Below are positions 7,897 to 15,949 of a stretch of 64,000 nt of DNA, piece after piece (within the stretch, counting starts at the first letter, position 1; every line of letters starts with the position of its first letter). Below the pieces are notes generated by a model. It was not told the DNA's origin. It did not search any database and was given only the letters and a program-made list of their open reading frames with translations. Made by a program: the position numbers and the translations under genes. Source of the DNA: Actinomycetes bacterium. GTDB lineage: Bacteria > Actinomycetota > Actinomycetes > Propionibacteriales > Propionibacteriaceae. The DNA lies in the NCBI GenBank assembly GCA_023458095.1, contig JAEXAS010000034.1, forward strand, positions 1 to 64,000, in the 5' to 3' direction.

Positions 7897-8241
7897 ATGA
7901 AGATCGCAATGCTGTTGGACCCTGCCGGACGGGCAATCAGCCCCGAACAAGATGGCACCGTCTACATCTACGAACGCCACGGCGCCGAATGGGCCGTCGT
8001 GCGCAGCCGCAGCTACCAGGCTGCGCAGGTCGCCACCATCGCTGAGATGCGTGACCACATCAACCAGACCTGCGAATGGCTCGGCGACTGCACGATCCTG
8101 ACCGGGCTGCGCCCGCGCGGCTTTGCCGGGCTGGCTTTCGCCCAGTCCGGTGTCGAGTACTGGACGGTCGGTGAAGGCGCACACAACTACCTGGACCAGA
8201 TCGCCGCTGCCCGGCAGCGGCAGTTGGTGCCCAGCCTGTAA
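7897..8241 (+). CDS. Short AnfO-like protein (N-terminal domain only)
   Basis: 114 residues. It aligns by eye with the first 110 residues of the AnfO at 566-1246: MKIAMLLDPAG against MRVAALLDESG, GTVYIYE against GTIHVFE, and CEWLGDCTIL against CGWLADCQVL, then a similar FA-x-x-GV-x-x-W strand. The C-terminal half of AnfO is absent. The ATG follows a strong AGGAG site (7886-7890). The gene is transcribed away from anfH and is monocistronic, ending before a strong hairpin. The function is unknown. It may be a single-domain partner or a sensor for the cofactor pathway. It is not a truncated remnant, since it has its own ribosome site and terminator. Confidence 0.78.
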   Translation: MKIAMLLDPAGRAISPEQDGTVYIYERHGAEWAVVRSRSYQAAQVATIAEMRDHINQTCEWLGDCTILTGLRPRGFAGLAFAQSGVEYWTVGEGAHNYLDQIAAARQRQLVPSL

Positions 8242-8256
8242 TCGCTTGAGAATTGG

Positions 8257-8292
8257 GAAGAGGCCCCGCGCCGGCAGTTGCGGGGCCTCTTC
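8257..8292 (+). terminator. Strong hairpin terminator after the AnfO-like gene
   Basis: A perfect 13-base-pair stem (GAAGAGGCCCCGC with its complement) with a 10-base loop sits between two convergent genes (stops at 8241 and 8318). There is no long T run, as is common in actinobacteria. It could serve both strands. Confidence 0.8.
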
Positions 8293-8317
8293 GCTGTCTT
8301 CCGGGGGAAGACTCAGA

Positions 8318-9043
8318 TCAGCGCAGCTTGAACAGTGCGGTGAGAGCTGATCCGTCCTGGGTGGTCATGGTGACCTGGTAGCAGTTCACGGCGCGAACCT
8401 TCTTCACGGTGCGAACCACCTTCTTGCCATGGACGCGGGTCACGGTGCGGACCTTCACCTTCTTGGCCTTGGGGGCTTTGGGGGTCTTCCAGTTCAGGCG
8501 GAAGGCGCCATCGCGGTAGCGCAGTCGGTAGGCCTTCTTGGACGACAGCAGGGAAACCGGATCACCAATCGGGGCCATCGTCGAGCACACCAACTGCTGA
8601 GCGGTGAAGCTAGACACGACCGACGTGCTGGTGGCCTTGGTTGCACCCTGGTAGACGCGGAACTTGAAGGGAACCGTCGAGCGGCCCTTGCGCACGTTCC
8701 AGCGGTCGCCCATGCGGACCGGACGATAGAAGCCACGCAGGGTCCACGCGGTCACGGTGTAGCTGATGGTTGCCGAGGCGTCACCGGCAGTCGCGGTCAA
8801 AACATGGCTGCCCACCGTGGTCTCGTAGCCGGTCACTGCGCAGTCGACAGGCTGAGCGGCATCATCGGTCGCTGAGCAGGTCGGGGCTGCGGGAACCTGG
8901 CCGTACACATAGCTGGCCTGATCGGTGATCGCGCCGTCCCAGGTGATGGTGGTGGCGGCTGAAGCCGGGACCACCGCGGTTGATGCCAGTAATGCGGTGA
9001 GGGCGACCGCAGCCAATGTTCGCAGTCCAAGTACTGGAGACAT
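8318..9043 (-). CDS. Secreted protein of unknown function
   Basis: 241 residues with a clear signal peptide (hydrophobic stretch to about residue 27, cleavage after ASA). The next 65 residues look like an Ig-like beta domain with two cysteines. The segment GFYRPVRMGDRWNVRKGRS followed by TVPFKFRVYQG resembles a domain repeated in actinobacterial surface proteins that often ends such proteins. The C-terminal third is very basic (KAPKAKKVKVRTVTRVHGKK region), which could bind wall polymer or nucleic acid. The ATG at 9043 has an AGGAG site. It is monocistronic and convergent with the AnfO-like gene. No enzymatic motif is visible. Confidence 0.7.
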   Translation of the reverse strand: MSPVLGLRTLAAVALTALLASTAVVPASAATTITWDGAITDQASYVYGQVPAAPTCSATDDAAQPVDCAVTGYETTVGSHVLTATAGDASATISYTVTAWTLRGFYRPVRMGDRWNVRKGRSTVPFKFRVYQGATKATSTSVVSSFTAQQLVCSTMAPIGDPVSLLSSKKAYRLRYRDGAFRLNWKTPKAPKAKKVKVRTVTRVHGKKVVRTVKKVRAVNCYQVTMTTQDGSALTALFKLR

Positions 9044-9205
9044 CCGAACTCCTGAGGGTCAGGGCTCTCCCGAGCCCGCCGGTGAAGATCACCTGCTATC
9101 AGGAAGACCGTTACGCCTGGCAGGAAAGTTACGTAGGGATCGAGGAAAAGAAGGTGCGAGTTCGGCAGCCTCCCGCCGGTGCTTCAGACAGCGGACGGTG
9201 GCCGG

Positions 9206-9577
9206 TCAGCTCGTGAGCCAGACCCCGAGTCCAGCGGCGCCGAGGGCGGCGATCATCATGCCCAGCGCGTGAACGATGGCGGCCTGCCACCGTCCGGCGA
9301 TGATCAGGCGGGCGGCCTCGACGCTGGCGGTGCTGAAGGTGGTGAACCCACCCAGGATGCCGGTTCCGATGGCCAGCTTCCATGAGGCATCGCCAGTGCG
9401 GAACATCAACCAGCCAGCGAATAGGCCCAACAGCAGCGATCCGGTGATGTTGATGAGCGCCGTGCCCAGCGGCAGGCCGAGTTTGGGCCAACGCCGTCGT
9501 GCCGCGGTGTTCACCGCGGTGTCGACCAGGTAGCGGATCAGCGCGCCCAGGCCACCACCCAGCGCGATCAGAATCAT
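9206..9577 (-). CDS. crcB: Fluoride exporter CrcB/FluC, second copy
   Basis: 123 residues, four hydrophobic segments, the normal size of a Fluc fluoride channel subunit. The GGxxGALIRY motif near the N-terminus and the GGFTTFSTASVE motif (about residues 75-87) match the pore and sodium-site segments. Fluc channels are dual-topology dimers, and paired adjacent genes usually encode oppositely oriented partners. The ATG overlaps the stop of the first crcB by 4 bases. No fluoride riboswitch is visible upstream of the operon. Confidence 0.9.
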   Translation of the reverse strand: MILIALGGGLGALIRYLVDTAVNTAARRRWPKLGLPLGTALINITGSLLLGLFAGWLMFRTGDASWKLAIGTGILGGFTTFSTASVEAARLIIAGRWQAAIVHALGMMIAALGAAGLGVWLTS

Positions 9578-9990
9578 GTCGCCTCCCGCCGCGAGGCCCG
9601 GGTGCGGAGTCGGCGCACTCCGAGCATGGCGACCAAGGCGGCCGCAATGCCGAGGGTCACACTCGACACGGCATAACCGATGCCGAGCAGCGCATCTCCA
9701 TTGCGCAGCAGAGCCACCGTTTCCAGCGAGAAGCTGCTGTAGGTGGTGAAGCCTCCGAAGAAACCGGTGCCGACGCCGAGCCGAACCGAGCGGCGCCAGC
9801 CGTCATCGTCGAAGCCAGCCAGCAACTCCAGCAGAACGCCCAGGGCGAGCGATCCCGAGATGTTGATCGCGAAGGTCGCCCAGGGCCAGGTGCCGCCCGC
9901 CGGGGGGAATGCAGCCTCGAGGCCTGCCCGCACGACAGTGCCGGCCATGCCGCCGACCAGGATCAGCGCGGCGTTGGCAGCTCGGTTCAC
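9574..9990 (-). CDS. crcB: Fluoride exporter CrcB/FluC, first copy
   Basis: 138 residues from the GTG at 9990, which overlaps the stop of the universal stress gene in a GTGA; a longer reading frame upstream lacks family support. Motifs ALILVGGMAGTVVRAGLE, FAINISGSLALGV and GFFGGFTTYSSFSLET are typical of Fluc. The basic C-terminal tail (VRRLRTRASRR) is likely cytosolic. With the neighbour it would form the heterodimeric channel that protects enolase and pyrophosphatase from fluoride. Coupling with a stress protein gene suggests a general stress unit. Confidence 0.9.
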   Translation of the reverse strand: MNRAANAALILVGGMAGTVVRAGLEAAFPPAGGTWPWATFAINISGSLALGVLLELLAGFDDDGWRRSVRLGVGTGFFGGFTTYSSFSLETVALLRNGDALLGIGYAVSSVTLGIAAALVAMLGVRRLRTRASRREAT

Positions 9991-10496
9991 CGTTGCTTCC
10001 AGTCGACAACGCTCAGCGGGATCGCCAGGACCGGGCGATGCTGGTGGCGCGCCAGGTTCTGGCCCAACGAATGACCCTGTCCCCACCGCGGCGAGTGTGG
10101 GTTTCGGGCTCCGACCACGATGGCGCAGGCATCGACGTGCCGGGCCAGATGGGTGAGTGCCCGGTCGGCGCGTCCGGCCAGATAGCGGAACTCCCACGCC
10201 ACCTCAAGATTCAGCCCGGTCAGCCAATCGATGATCTCTTGCTCGGTGAGTTGCCATCCCTCATCGTCGGAATCGGGGTCCACTCCGACGTGCCGGACCC
10301 TGCCGTCGGGGAACTCTTCCTCGACCAGACGGCTGGGATCGGCGTAGGCGAAGTAGATCTCCGAACTCAGCGCGTGGGCCCATACAGCGGCGGTTTGAGC
10401 CAGCAGGCCTGCCTTGCGCGGCCCGATGCCGACGACCAGCGGATGGCCCGCAACCGCAACGATGCGGTCCGGTGTCGGTTGGGGAACTTGGGACAT
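9987..10496 (-). CDS. Universal stress protein family
   Basis: 169 residues with one USP fold. The ATP-binding type C-terminal motif appears as VVGARNPHSPRWGQGHSLGQNLARH followed by RPVLAIPL, close to the G-2x-G-9x-G pattern of nucleotide-binding members. The start MSQVPQPTPD lies 20 bases after the phosphofructokinase stop, so the two genes are probably co-transcribed. The stop overlaps the first crcB. The role is unknown beyond stress tolerance. Confidence 0.82.
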   Translation of the reverse strand: MSQVPQPTPDRIVAVAGHPLVVGIGPRKAGLLAQTAAVWAHALSSEIYFAYADPSRLVEEEFPDGRVRHVGVDPDSDDEGWQLTEQEIIDWLTGLNLEVAWEFRYLAGRADRALTHLARHVDACAIVVGARNPHSPRWGQGHSLGQNLARHQHRPVLAIPLSVVDWKQR

Positions 10497-10515
10497 GCGA
10501 TCTCCTGCCCGCGAA

Positions 10516-12741
10516 TCACACCGCGGCGTCGGCGACTGCCTTCATGACAGGACGCAGCGCCAGCCACCATTGGTCCTTCGGCCTACGGTACTCGGTGTCC
10601 ATCTCCTCCATCATGTGGCTCATCGGGCGGTGGGTCACCCTCGATTCGACCAGCCCGAGGTAGTGGCTCTCCGAGGTTCCCGAGGCGAACCCTTCGGCAA
10701 GGAGATCCAGCGCCCGGGAGACCAGTCGGACGGCCAGTAGGCGGTCGAACGGGCTGGGGCAGCCGCCCTGCTGGATGTGGCCCAGGATGTTCTGGCGCAC
10801 GTCGTAGAGCCCCTGACTCTCCTGCTCGAGAAGCCGGGCCAGGAAGTCGGTGGTGTACAGCGGGTTGGCGTCCTCGTTGCGTACCGCCAAGAACAGCTTG
10901 CGGCCGGCAGCGAAGCTGTTGCGCAGCCACGCCACGTCGGCGATGAGGGAGTCCAGACTGATGCCCTCTTCGTGCAGATACACCCGTTCGGCGCCGCCGG
11001 CCAAGGCCCCCATCAGCGCCAGATAGCCGCATTGGCGTCCCATGGTCTCCACGACGAAGGCTCGTCGTGATGCCTGTCCGGAGGTCTTGATCCGGTCGAT
11101 GGCTTCGGTGATGACATTCAAGGCGGTATCGGTTCCGATGCTCAACTCCGAGCCGGGCAGATTGTTGTCGATGCTCGCCGGGACGCACACGATGGGCAGC
11201 CCGCAGGCGGGGAAGCGTTCCCGTTCGGAGTGCATCAGGTGGGCCGCCTGGTAGGCCGCCCAACCGCCGATCACCAGCAGGGCGTCGATGCGGTGTTCCT
11301 CCAGGGTGCGGCTGATCTGGTAGAGGTCGGCCACGGTGGGGACGGTGCGGCGGGTGCCCAGTTCGGCTCCGCCCACGACCCAGCCTTCGACATCGGCCCA
11401 TTCCAGTTCGCTGACCGTGCCGTCCCGCAGACCGGGGAAACCGCCGTGCACGCCCAGCATGGTGTGACCTCGGCTGATTCCCAGTCGAACCGCATCGGCT
11501 GCGGCCGCATTCATGCCGGGGGCCAATCCGCCGCCATGGATGATGGCGATGCGTTTCGACCCGCTATCGGCGTCGATGCGGCTGGGGTGCACCATCTCGG
11601 CGAAGATCCGAGCCGCCTCGGTGAAGGATCCGCCGCGCAGGGCCATGGCCTGGTCATACTCACCGGCAGCGATCAATTCGGGAACCTGTCGGGTCAGGGA
11701 TACCGCCTCGGCCAGAGGCACTCGACAGACCCGATTGCCGCGGAATCCGATCACCGGTCCGACCGTGCCCGGTTCGGCGGTGAGGACCTCCCACACCGCC
11801 TCGTAGCCCAACCAGGTGGACGCCCACCGGTCGTAGGCGCTCGGTGCGCCGCCGCGTTGCACGTGGCCCAAGATGGTGGTGCGCGCGCCCTCGCCCAGCC
11901 GTTCCTCGATGACACTGCGTACATATTCCGAACTGATCGGACGACCCTCCCGGTCGTGGGCGCCCTCGGCGACCACGACCATCGAGTCGCGCCGGCCAGC
12001 GTTGCGGTTGCGGCGCAGTTCGGCGCACAGTTGGTCCTCCCAGCCCGGCTCGGGCGGAAGTTCGGGAATCAGTACGTAGTCGCAGGACCCGGCGATGGCA
12101 CTCATCAAGGCCAGATAGCCGCAGTGGCGACCCATCACCTCGACCACGAAGGCCCGCTGGTGGCTGGCTGCGGTGCTGGAGAGATCGTCGATGGCCGAGG
12201 TGATGCGCTGCAGGGCGGTGTCGGCGCCGATGGTCATGTCGGTGCCGACCAGATCGTTGTCGATGGAGCCCACCAGTCCGGCGAACATCAAGGCCGGATG
12301 GGCGGCGGCCTGCTCGGCGGTGATCGCTCCCTCGGTGCGGAGTTCGTCCAGCAGTTGATTCCATTCGCTGCCGAACTGATTCAAGCCGGACAGTGATCCG
12401 TCCCCGCCAATGACGATGAGTCGGTCGATACCGTGAGCCACCAGGTTGGCAGCCGCTCGTTTGCGACCCGAGTACTCCCGGAAGTCCTGGGATCGAAAGG
12501 TGCCTATGACGGTGCCGCCCTGTCCCAGGATGCCGCTGACGTCTTCCCAGCCGAGTTCCCGGATTCCCGAGTCGCCGTCGATCATGCCCTGGAAGCCCTC
12601 AGTGATCGCGAAAACGGTCGCCCCCAGGCTGAGCGCGGTGCGGGCCACCGCCCGCACTGCCGGATTCATCCCTGGGGCGTCACCGCCGCTGGTGAGAATT
12701 CCAACCCTCTTACCGACTCCGGGGTTCGCCGCAGACACCAT
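10516..12741 (-). CDS. Tandem 6-phosphofructokinase with degenerate C-terminal half
   Basis: About 741 residues, twice the length of ordinary bacterial PfkA. The N-terminal half has GILTSGGDAPGMN, IGGDGS (glycine that favours ATP rather than PPi), GSIDNDLVGTD with the catalytic Asp, and VVEVMGRHCGYLAL. The C-terminal half repeats the fold (GGGLAPGMN, SIDNNLPGSELSIGTDTAL, VVETMGRQCGYLAL) but has Asn where the catalytic Asp should be, like the regulatory half of eukaryotic PFK. It therefore catalyses fructose-6-phosphate phosphorylation in one half and is probably allosterically controlled by the other. The ATG at 12741 has an AGGATGG site; an upstream GTG at 12759 is also possible. usp, crcB and crcB follow. 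Confidence 0.88.
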   Translation of the reverse strand: MVSAANPGVGKRVGILTSGGDAPGMNPAVRAVARTALSLGATVFAITEGFQGMIDGDSGIRELGWEDVSGILGQGGTVIGTFRSQDFREYSGRKRAAANLVAHGIDRLIVIGGDGSLSGLNQFGSEWNQLLDELRTEGAITAEQAAAHPALMFAGLVGSIDNDLVGTDMTIGADTALQRITSAIDDLSSTAASHQRAFVVEVMGRHCGYLALMSAIAGSCDYVLIPELPPEPGWEDQLCAELRRNRNAGRRDSMVVVAEGAHDREGRPISSEYVRSVIEERLGEGARTTILGHVQRGGAPSAYDRWASTWLGYEAVWEVLTAEPGTVGPVIGFRGNRVCRVPLAEAVSLTRQVPELIAAGEYDQAMALRGGSFTEAARIFAEMVHPSRIDADSGSKRIAIIHGGGLAPGMNAAAADAVRLGISRGHTMLGVHGGFPGLRDGTVSELEWADVEGWVVGGAELGTRRTVPTVADLYQISRTLEEHRIDALLVIGGWAAYQAAHLMHSERERFPACGLPIVCVPASIDNNLPGSELSIGTDTALNVITEAIDRIKTSGQASRRAFVVETMGRQCGYLALMGALAGGAERVYLHEEGISLDSLIADVAWLRNSFAAGRKLFLAVRNEDANPLYTTDFLARLLEQESQGLYDVRQNILGHIQQGGCPSPFDRLLAVRLVSRALDLLAEGFASGTSESHYLGLVESRVTHRPMSHMMEEMDTEYRRPKDQWWLALRPVMKAVADAAV

Positions 12742-12793
12742 GGTTCCATCCTGCACCACGGGTGTGGCGGATCGGCGGTGATCGGCGGACCAC

Positions 12794-13537
12794 TCAGGCC
12801 AGGCCGAGGTACTCCTCCAGGGTCAACTGATTGCCCTTGCCGAACTTCTTCGCGTCGCGAACTCCGATATAGCGGAAGTGCCACGGCTCATAGGGCACCC
12901 CGGTGATCGACTGCTTGCCTTTCGGGAAGCGCAGGATGAAGCCGTACTCGTGGGCATGCTTGTGGAGCCACTTGCCGGTAGTCGTGTTCTCCATGGCCCG
13001 GTACCAGACTCGGCCGTCCCACAGATCGACAGCCAACCCGGTCTGGTGCTCGCTGGCGCCGGGTGGGGCGTAGAAGTTGATGTTCTGCGGCTGGGTACGA
13101 AGCGCCCGGTCGTAGGTGGCCTTCTGGGTCGTATAGGTGCGGTAGCCGGATTTGACCTTGATGGTGACCCCATCGGCGGCAGCCGCTTCGGTCATCGTGG
13201 CCAAGGCAGCCGCCGTGTCGGCGTCCAGGTGATTCGGGCCGGTCGGATCGGCCGGTCCGTACGTGGCTGAGACCCGGTGCTTCTTGGAGATCACCGGGAT
13301 GCCATTGACCTCGTAGGGCTTGTTGAGCTGCTTCCCCTTGCGGGTATCCGGTGAGGGGGAAGGGCTCGGAGTCGGAGAGGCAGGCAGCGGCGTAGAGGTT
13401 GCCGGCGCGGGGGAACTCGACGTGATCGTGGCAGGGGTCGTCGCGGGAGCGGGAGTCTGCGCCGCTGGAGTGATGGCACAGCCCACGAGGGTGAGCGGTA
13501 AAGCCAACCCGACGGCGAACCTGGCGACCCTGTGCAA
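12794..13537 (-). CDS. Lipoprotein D,D-carboxypeptidase-like, M15 (VanY) family
   Basis: About 247 residues from a TTG at 13537, chosen because it starts a lipoprotein signal (LTLVGC lipobox) two bases after the upstream stop; an ATG at 13609 would add 24 residues but overlap the preceding gene by 70 bases. A low-complexity Ser/Thr/Pro linker (residues 25-65) precedes the peptidase domain. Zinc and catalytic motifs are present: SGYRTYTTQ, SEHQTGLAVDLWD (His, Asp) and EPWHFRYIG (Glu, His). Such enzymes trim the terminal D-Ala of peptidoglycan stems. It follows a secreted Thr/Pro-rich protein with which it is probably translationally coupled. Confidence 0.85.
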   Translation of the reverse strand: MHRVARFAVGLALPLTLVGCAITPAAQTPAPATTPATITSSSPAPATSTPLPASPTPSPSPSPDTRKGKQLNKPYEVNGIPVISKKHRVSATYGPADPTGPNHLDADTAAALATMTEAAAADGVTIKVKSGYRTYTTQKATYDRALRTQPQNINFYAPPGASEHQTGLAVDLWDGRVWYRAMENTTTGKWLHKHAHEYGFILRFPKGKQSITGVPYEPWHFRYIGVRDAKKFGKGNQLTLEEYLGLA

Positions 13538-13539
13538 GA

Positions 13540-14391
13540 TCAGCGATGACCCCAGGATCGCAGCCAACTGCGCAGGTCGCTCAGCGTGGTCTGGGTCCGG
13601 TTGTGCCACCGGTCGTGGTGGGAATGCTCATCGTGGGTGGCCGGGGCGACGTTGGCGATGGTCGCCGGCGCCGATGACGTTGCAGCGGTTGGGGTGATCG
13701 GCACCGAGCAGGTGAGCTGATCCTGCGAGGTGATACACACCGACGGGCTGGCCAGGGAACGGCTCTGCGAAGGAGTGCCGGAGTCCGAAGTGGACGGGGT
13801 GGGCGACTCGATGGCGGTACTGGTCGAATCCGACGGGGTCGGGGTCGGTGAGCCGAAGGGGCACTCGGTGGGCCAATCGGTTGGTGCGTCGAGAGTGCTC
13901 GGGGTCGGGCAGGCCACCGACGGGGTCGGTGTCGTGGGGGTCAGGCTCGGCGTCGGTGTCACCGTCACCGTGACCGTTGGAGACGGCTTCGGGCTGCCGG
14001 TGGGCTTGGGACCTGGAATGGGAACGACCGTGGGGCCAGTGTTCGGATCCGGGGCGGATGTCGTCGTCGGGGCCGGGGCCGGGGCCGAGGTGGTGGCGCG
14101 CTTGGTGGGCGAGTTGGACCGGTCGGAATCGTCAGCATCCGGTGCGGATTGATCGGTGTCCGGGGCTGACGTGTTGGAACCGGTCGGGTTCTTGCTGGCG
14201 ATCGGCGGGAGGCTCGGCACTCCTGGCGTGGTTGCCGGAGCTGATGCGCTCGGACCATAGGTGACGGTGACCGTGACCTGGACTTCGGGGCCGGTGGTGA
14301 GGTTCGGGATCATGGCGCCTGGTGGCGCGACAACGACACCCGCGACAACGCATGCCGCGGCGGCCAACCATGCATTGGCAGCCCGTGCCAT
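13540..14391 (-). CDS. Secreted Ser/Thr/Pro-rich protein
   Basis: About 283 residues from the ATG at 14391, which has a GGGGGGAAAA ribosome site; an upstream in-frame start would add 22 residues. A signal or anchor segment (WLAAAACVVAGVVVAPPG) is followed by about 200 residues made almost only of Thr, Ser, Pro, Ala and Asp with TVTVTVTPTPS repeats, then a short cysteine-bearing part and a His-rich C-terminus (THDEHSHHDRWH). It looks like a stalk or spacer protein in the wall, possibly glycosylated, but no domain is recognisable. Low-complexity proteins are easily miscalled, yet the frame is long and the opposite strand offers no better gene. Confidence 0.6.
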   Translation of the reverse strand: MARAANAWLAAAACVVAGVVVAPPGAMIPNLTTGPEVQVTVTVTYGPSASAPATTPGVPSLPPIASKNPTGSNTSAPDTDQSAPDADDSDRSNSPTKRATTSAPAPAPTTTSAPDPNTGPTVVPIPGPKPTGSPKPSPTVTVTVTPTPSLTPTTPTPSVACPTPSTLDAPTDWPTECPFGSPTPTPSDSTSTAIESPTPSTSDSGTPSQSRSLASPSVCITSQDQLTCSVPITPTAATSSAPATIANVAPATHDEHSHHDRWHNRTQTTLSDLRSWLRSWGHR

Positions 14392-14453
14392 CGTTTTCCC
14401 CCCGACTGCACTTGATACCTGGGTGATCGCTTGCTCAGGCTTGTGGTGACCCC

Positions 14454-15368
14454 TCACCCTCGCCAGTGAGTTTCCTCACTGAGCAAGTTCTCCCGTGCCT
14501 GATCAAGCCACAAATGCTGCGCCCGTTGTGAGCGGTACAGCGCTTGCTGGGACAATAATGCCCCAACGACCCCCATGCGTGCCATCTTGAAGGACTGCTC
14601 GCTGAGATTCTCATATTCGGCGCGCACTCCATTGAGATACATGAAGTAGCGGCCGGGCCGCTGGCCCAGAATCGACAGGTCTGCGTCAACGAGCAGTACG
14701 CCGGACTCATCGCGGGGTTCAGGCTGATGGTCGATGGTCAGCAGAACCAGGCGGGCCACCTCCGCGACTGTGGCCGTGGTCAGTCGGGTCCTGGAGAACT
14801 GGCCACGGGGAAACTGCGCCGCGCTGAGCTCCGCCTCGGCCAGTGCCGCCGAGGCTGTCTCGTCGGTGCCGGGCTCGCCGCGATAGACCGCGTCATGGAA
14901 CCAGGCAGCCAGCCGGACGGCCACGGGCACCTCGTCGCTCAGTAAAGCCAGGGCAGTCAACATCTGAACCAGGTGGCGGGTGTCGTGGTAGTGACGGTGC
15001 GGCTCCGACCATCGTGCGATCAACCGTTCACCGAGCTCGGGGTTGGTCGGCATCAACTCCTGCCAGGCGCCGCGCAACTGGGCAACGGCTCGAGCTCGGC
15101 TGGGCAGCCGATCGGCGCGATCAACCCGCAGTCCGGCGGTGCGCAGTCGACGCGCCAGGTGGGCCGAATCGACGACCTGCGCGCCAGCGGCCACCAAGGC
15201 CGCATGATGATCCTCGCGAACATCAAAATGGTCGTGATCGAAGGCGCGATCAGGGAGCCCCTGGTCACGGGCGAATCGCCACAACTGCGACAGCGACGTG
15301 TCGGAGATCAGATGCGCGAACCGGGTCCCGTGTGCCGCCCAGCGGGGCTGGTCGATGAGCAGTGCCAT
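14454..15368 (-). CDS. DUF4031-HD domain fusion protein
   Basis: 304 residues. Residues 1-80 (MALLIDQPRWAAHGTRFAHL and FDVREDHH) match DUF4031, a short domain of unknown function. The rest, from about residue 105 (WSEPHRHYHDTRHL, then AAWFHDAVY), is a predicted HD-superfamily metal-dependent phosphohydrolase with the H...HD...D metal ligands. Fused proteins like this occur in actinobacteria, and the HD part may act on a nucleotide substrate. It precedes the next gene by 7 bases (stop of the PEBP gene upstream at 15376), and the two could be co-transcribed. Confidence 0.75.
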   Translation of the reverse strand: MALLIDQPRWAAHGTRFAHLISDTSLSQLWRFARDQGLPDRAFDHDHFDVREDHHAALVAAGAQVVDSAHLARRLRTAGLRVDRADRLPSRARAVAQLRGAWQELMPTNPELGERLIARWSEPHRHYHDTRHLVQMLTALALLSDEVPVAVRLAAWFHDAVYRGEPGTDETASAALAEAELSAAQFPRGQFSRTRLTTATVAEVARLVLLTIDHQPEPRDESGVLLVDADLSILGQRPGRYFMYLNGVRAEYENLSEQSFKMARMGVVGALLSQQALYRSQRAQHLWLDQARENLLSEETHWRG

Positions 15369-15375
15369 GCAGTAC

Positions 15376-15843
15376 TCAGGCCGACGGGTTGGCGAACAGT
15401 CCGGTGAGTTCGGCTCGGTCCAGGGTCACGAAGTGCAGCGCCAACCGTGCCGACGCTGAGCTGGCGTTGTCAGGGACATCCAGGCGAGGCGCACCGGCGG
15501 CCAGGACGCTGAACACATAGTGATGGGCAGGGCCGGGTGGTGGCCACGGACCTCCCCAGCCTCGGTAGCCGAAGTCGTTGATCCAGGTTCGGGCACCGGC
15601 AGGCAGGTCGGCGCCCTCGGCGAGTTCGGTGACCTCGGCCGGAATGTCGGTCACCACCCAGTGCCACCAGCCGCTGCCGGTGGGGGCATCGGGGTCGAAA
15701 CAGGTGATGGCGTAGCCGGCGGTGTCGGCTGGACCGGGCGTCCAACTCAGGTGAGGACTCAGGTTTTGGCCACCGACGCCCGGTTCACAGAACCGAAGGT
15801 CAATGTGACTGTCGGCGACGATGCTGGTGCTGGTGAGAATCAT
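15376..15843 (-). CDS. YbhB/YbcL family (PEBP-like) protein
   Basis: 155 residues from the ATG at 15843, which has a perfect AAGGAG site. The core DPDAPTGSGWWHWVVTDIP motif, the LSPHLSWTPGP segment and GPAHHYVFSVLA are typical of bacterial phosphatidylethanolamine-binding-like proteins of the YbhB/YbcL type, whose ligand is unknown. No signal peptide. The gene is followed 7 bases later by the DUF4031-HD gene. Confidence 0.88.
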   Translation of the reverse strand: MILTSTSIVADSHIDLRFCEPGVGGQNLSPHLSWTPGPADTAGYAITCFDPDAPTGSGWWHWVVTDIPAEVTELAEGADLPAGARTWINDFGYRGWGGPWPPPGPAHHYVFSVLAAGAPRLDVPDNASSASARLALHFVTLDRAELTGLFANPSA

Positions 15844-15949
15844 GGGCAGCTCCTTCGCTGGGTGATATCTGAGGCTATTGCCTTCCCTGGCGGCTGTCAC
15901 GGGTGGTCGAGTCCCGACGGCGGTGGAAGAATTCGGGCAGGATGAGCGT

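Noticed and set aside
10497..10515. Fluoride riboswitch ahead of the crcB operon
   Set aside because: The gaps between the coupled genes are too small to hold one.
13609..13611. ATG at 13609 as the start of the M15 peptidase
   Set aside because: It gives no better signal peptide and overlaps the upstream gene by 70 bases; TTG at 13537 fits the lipoprotein signal.
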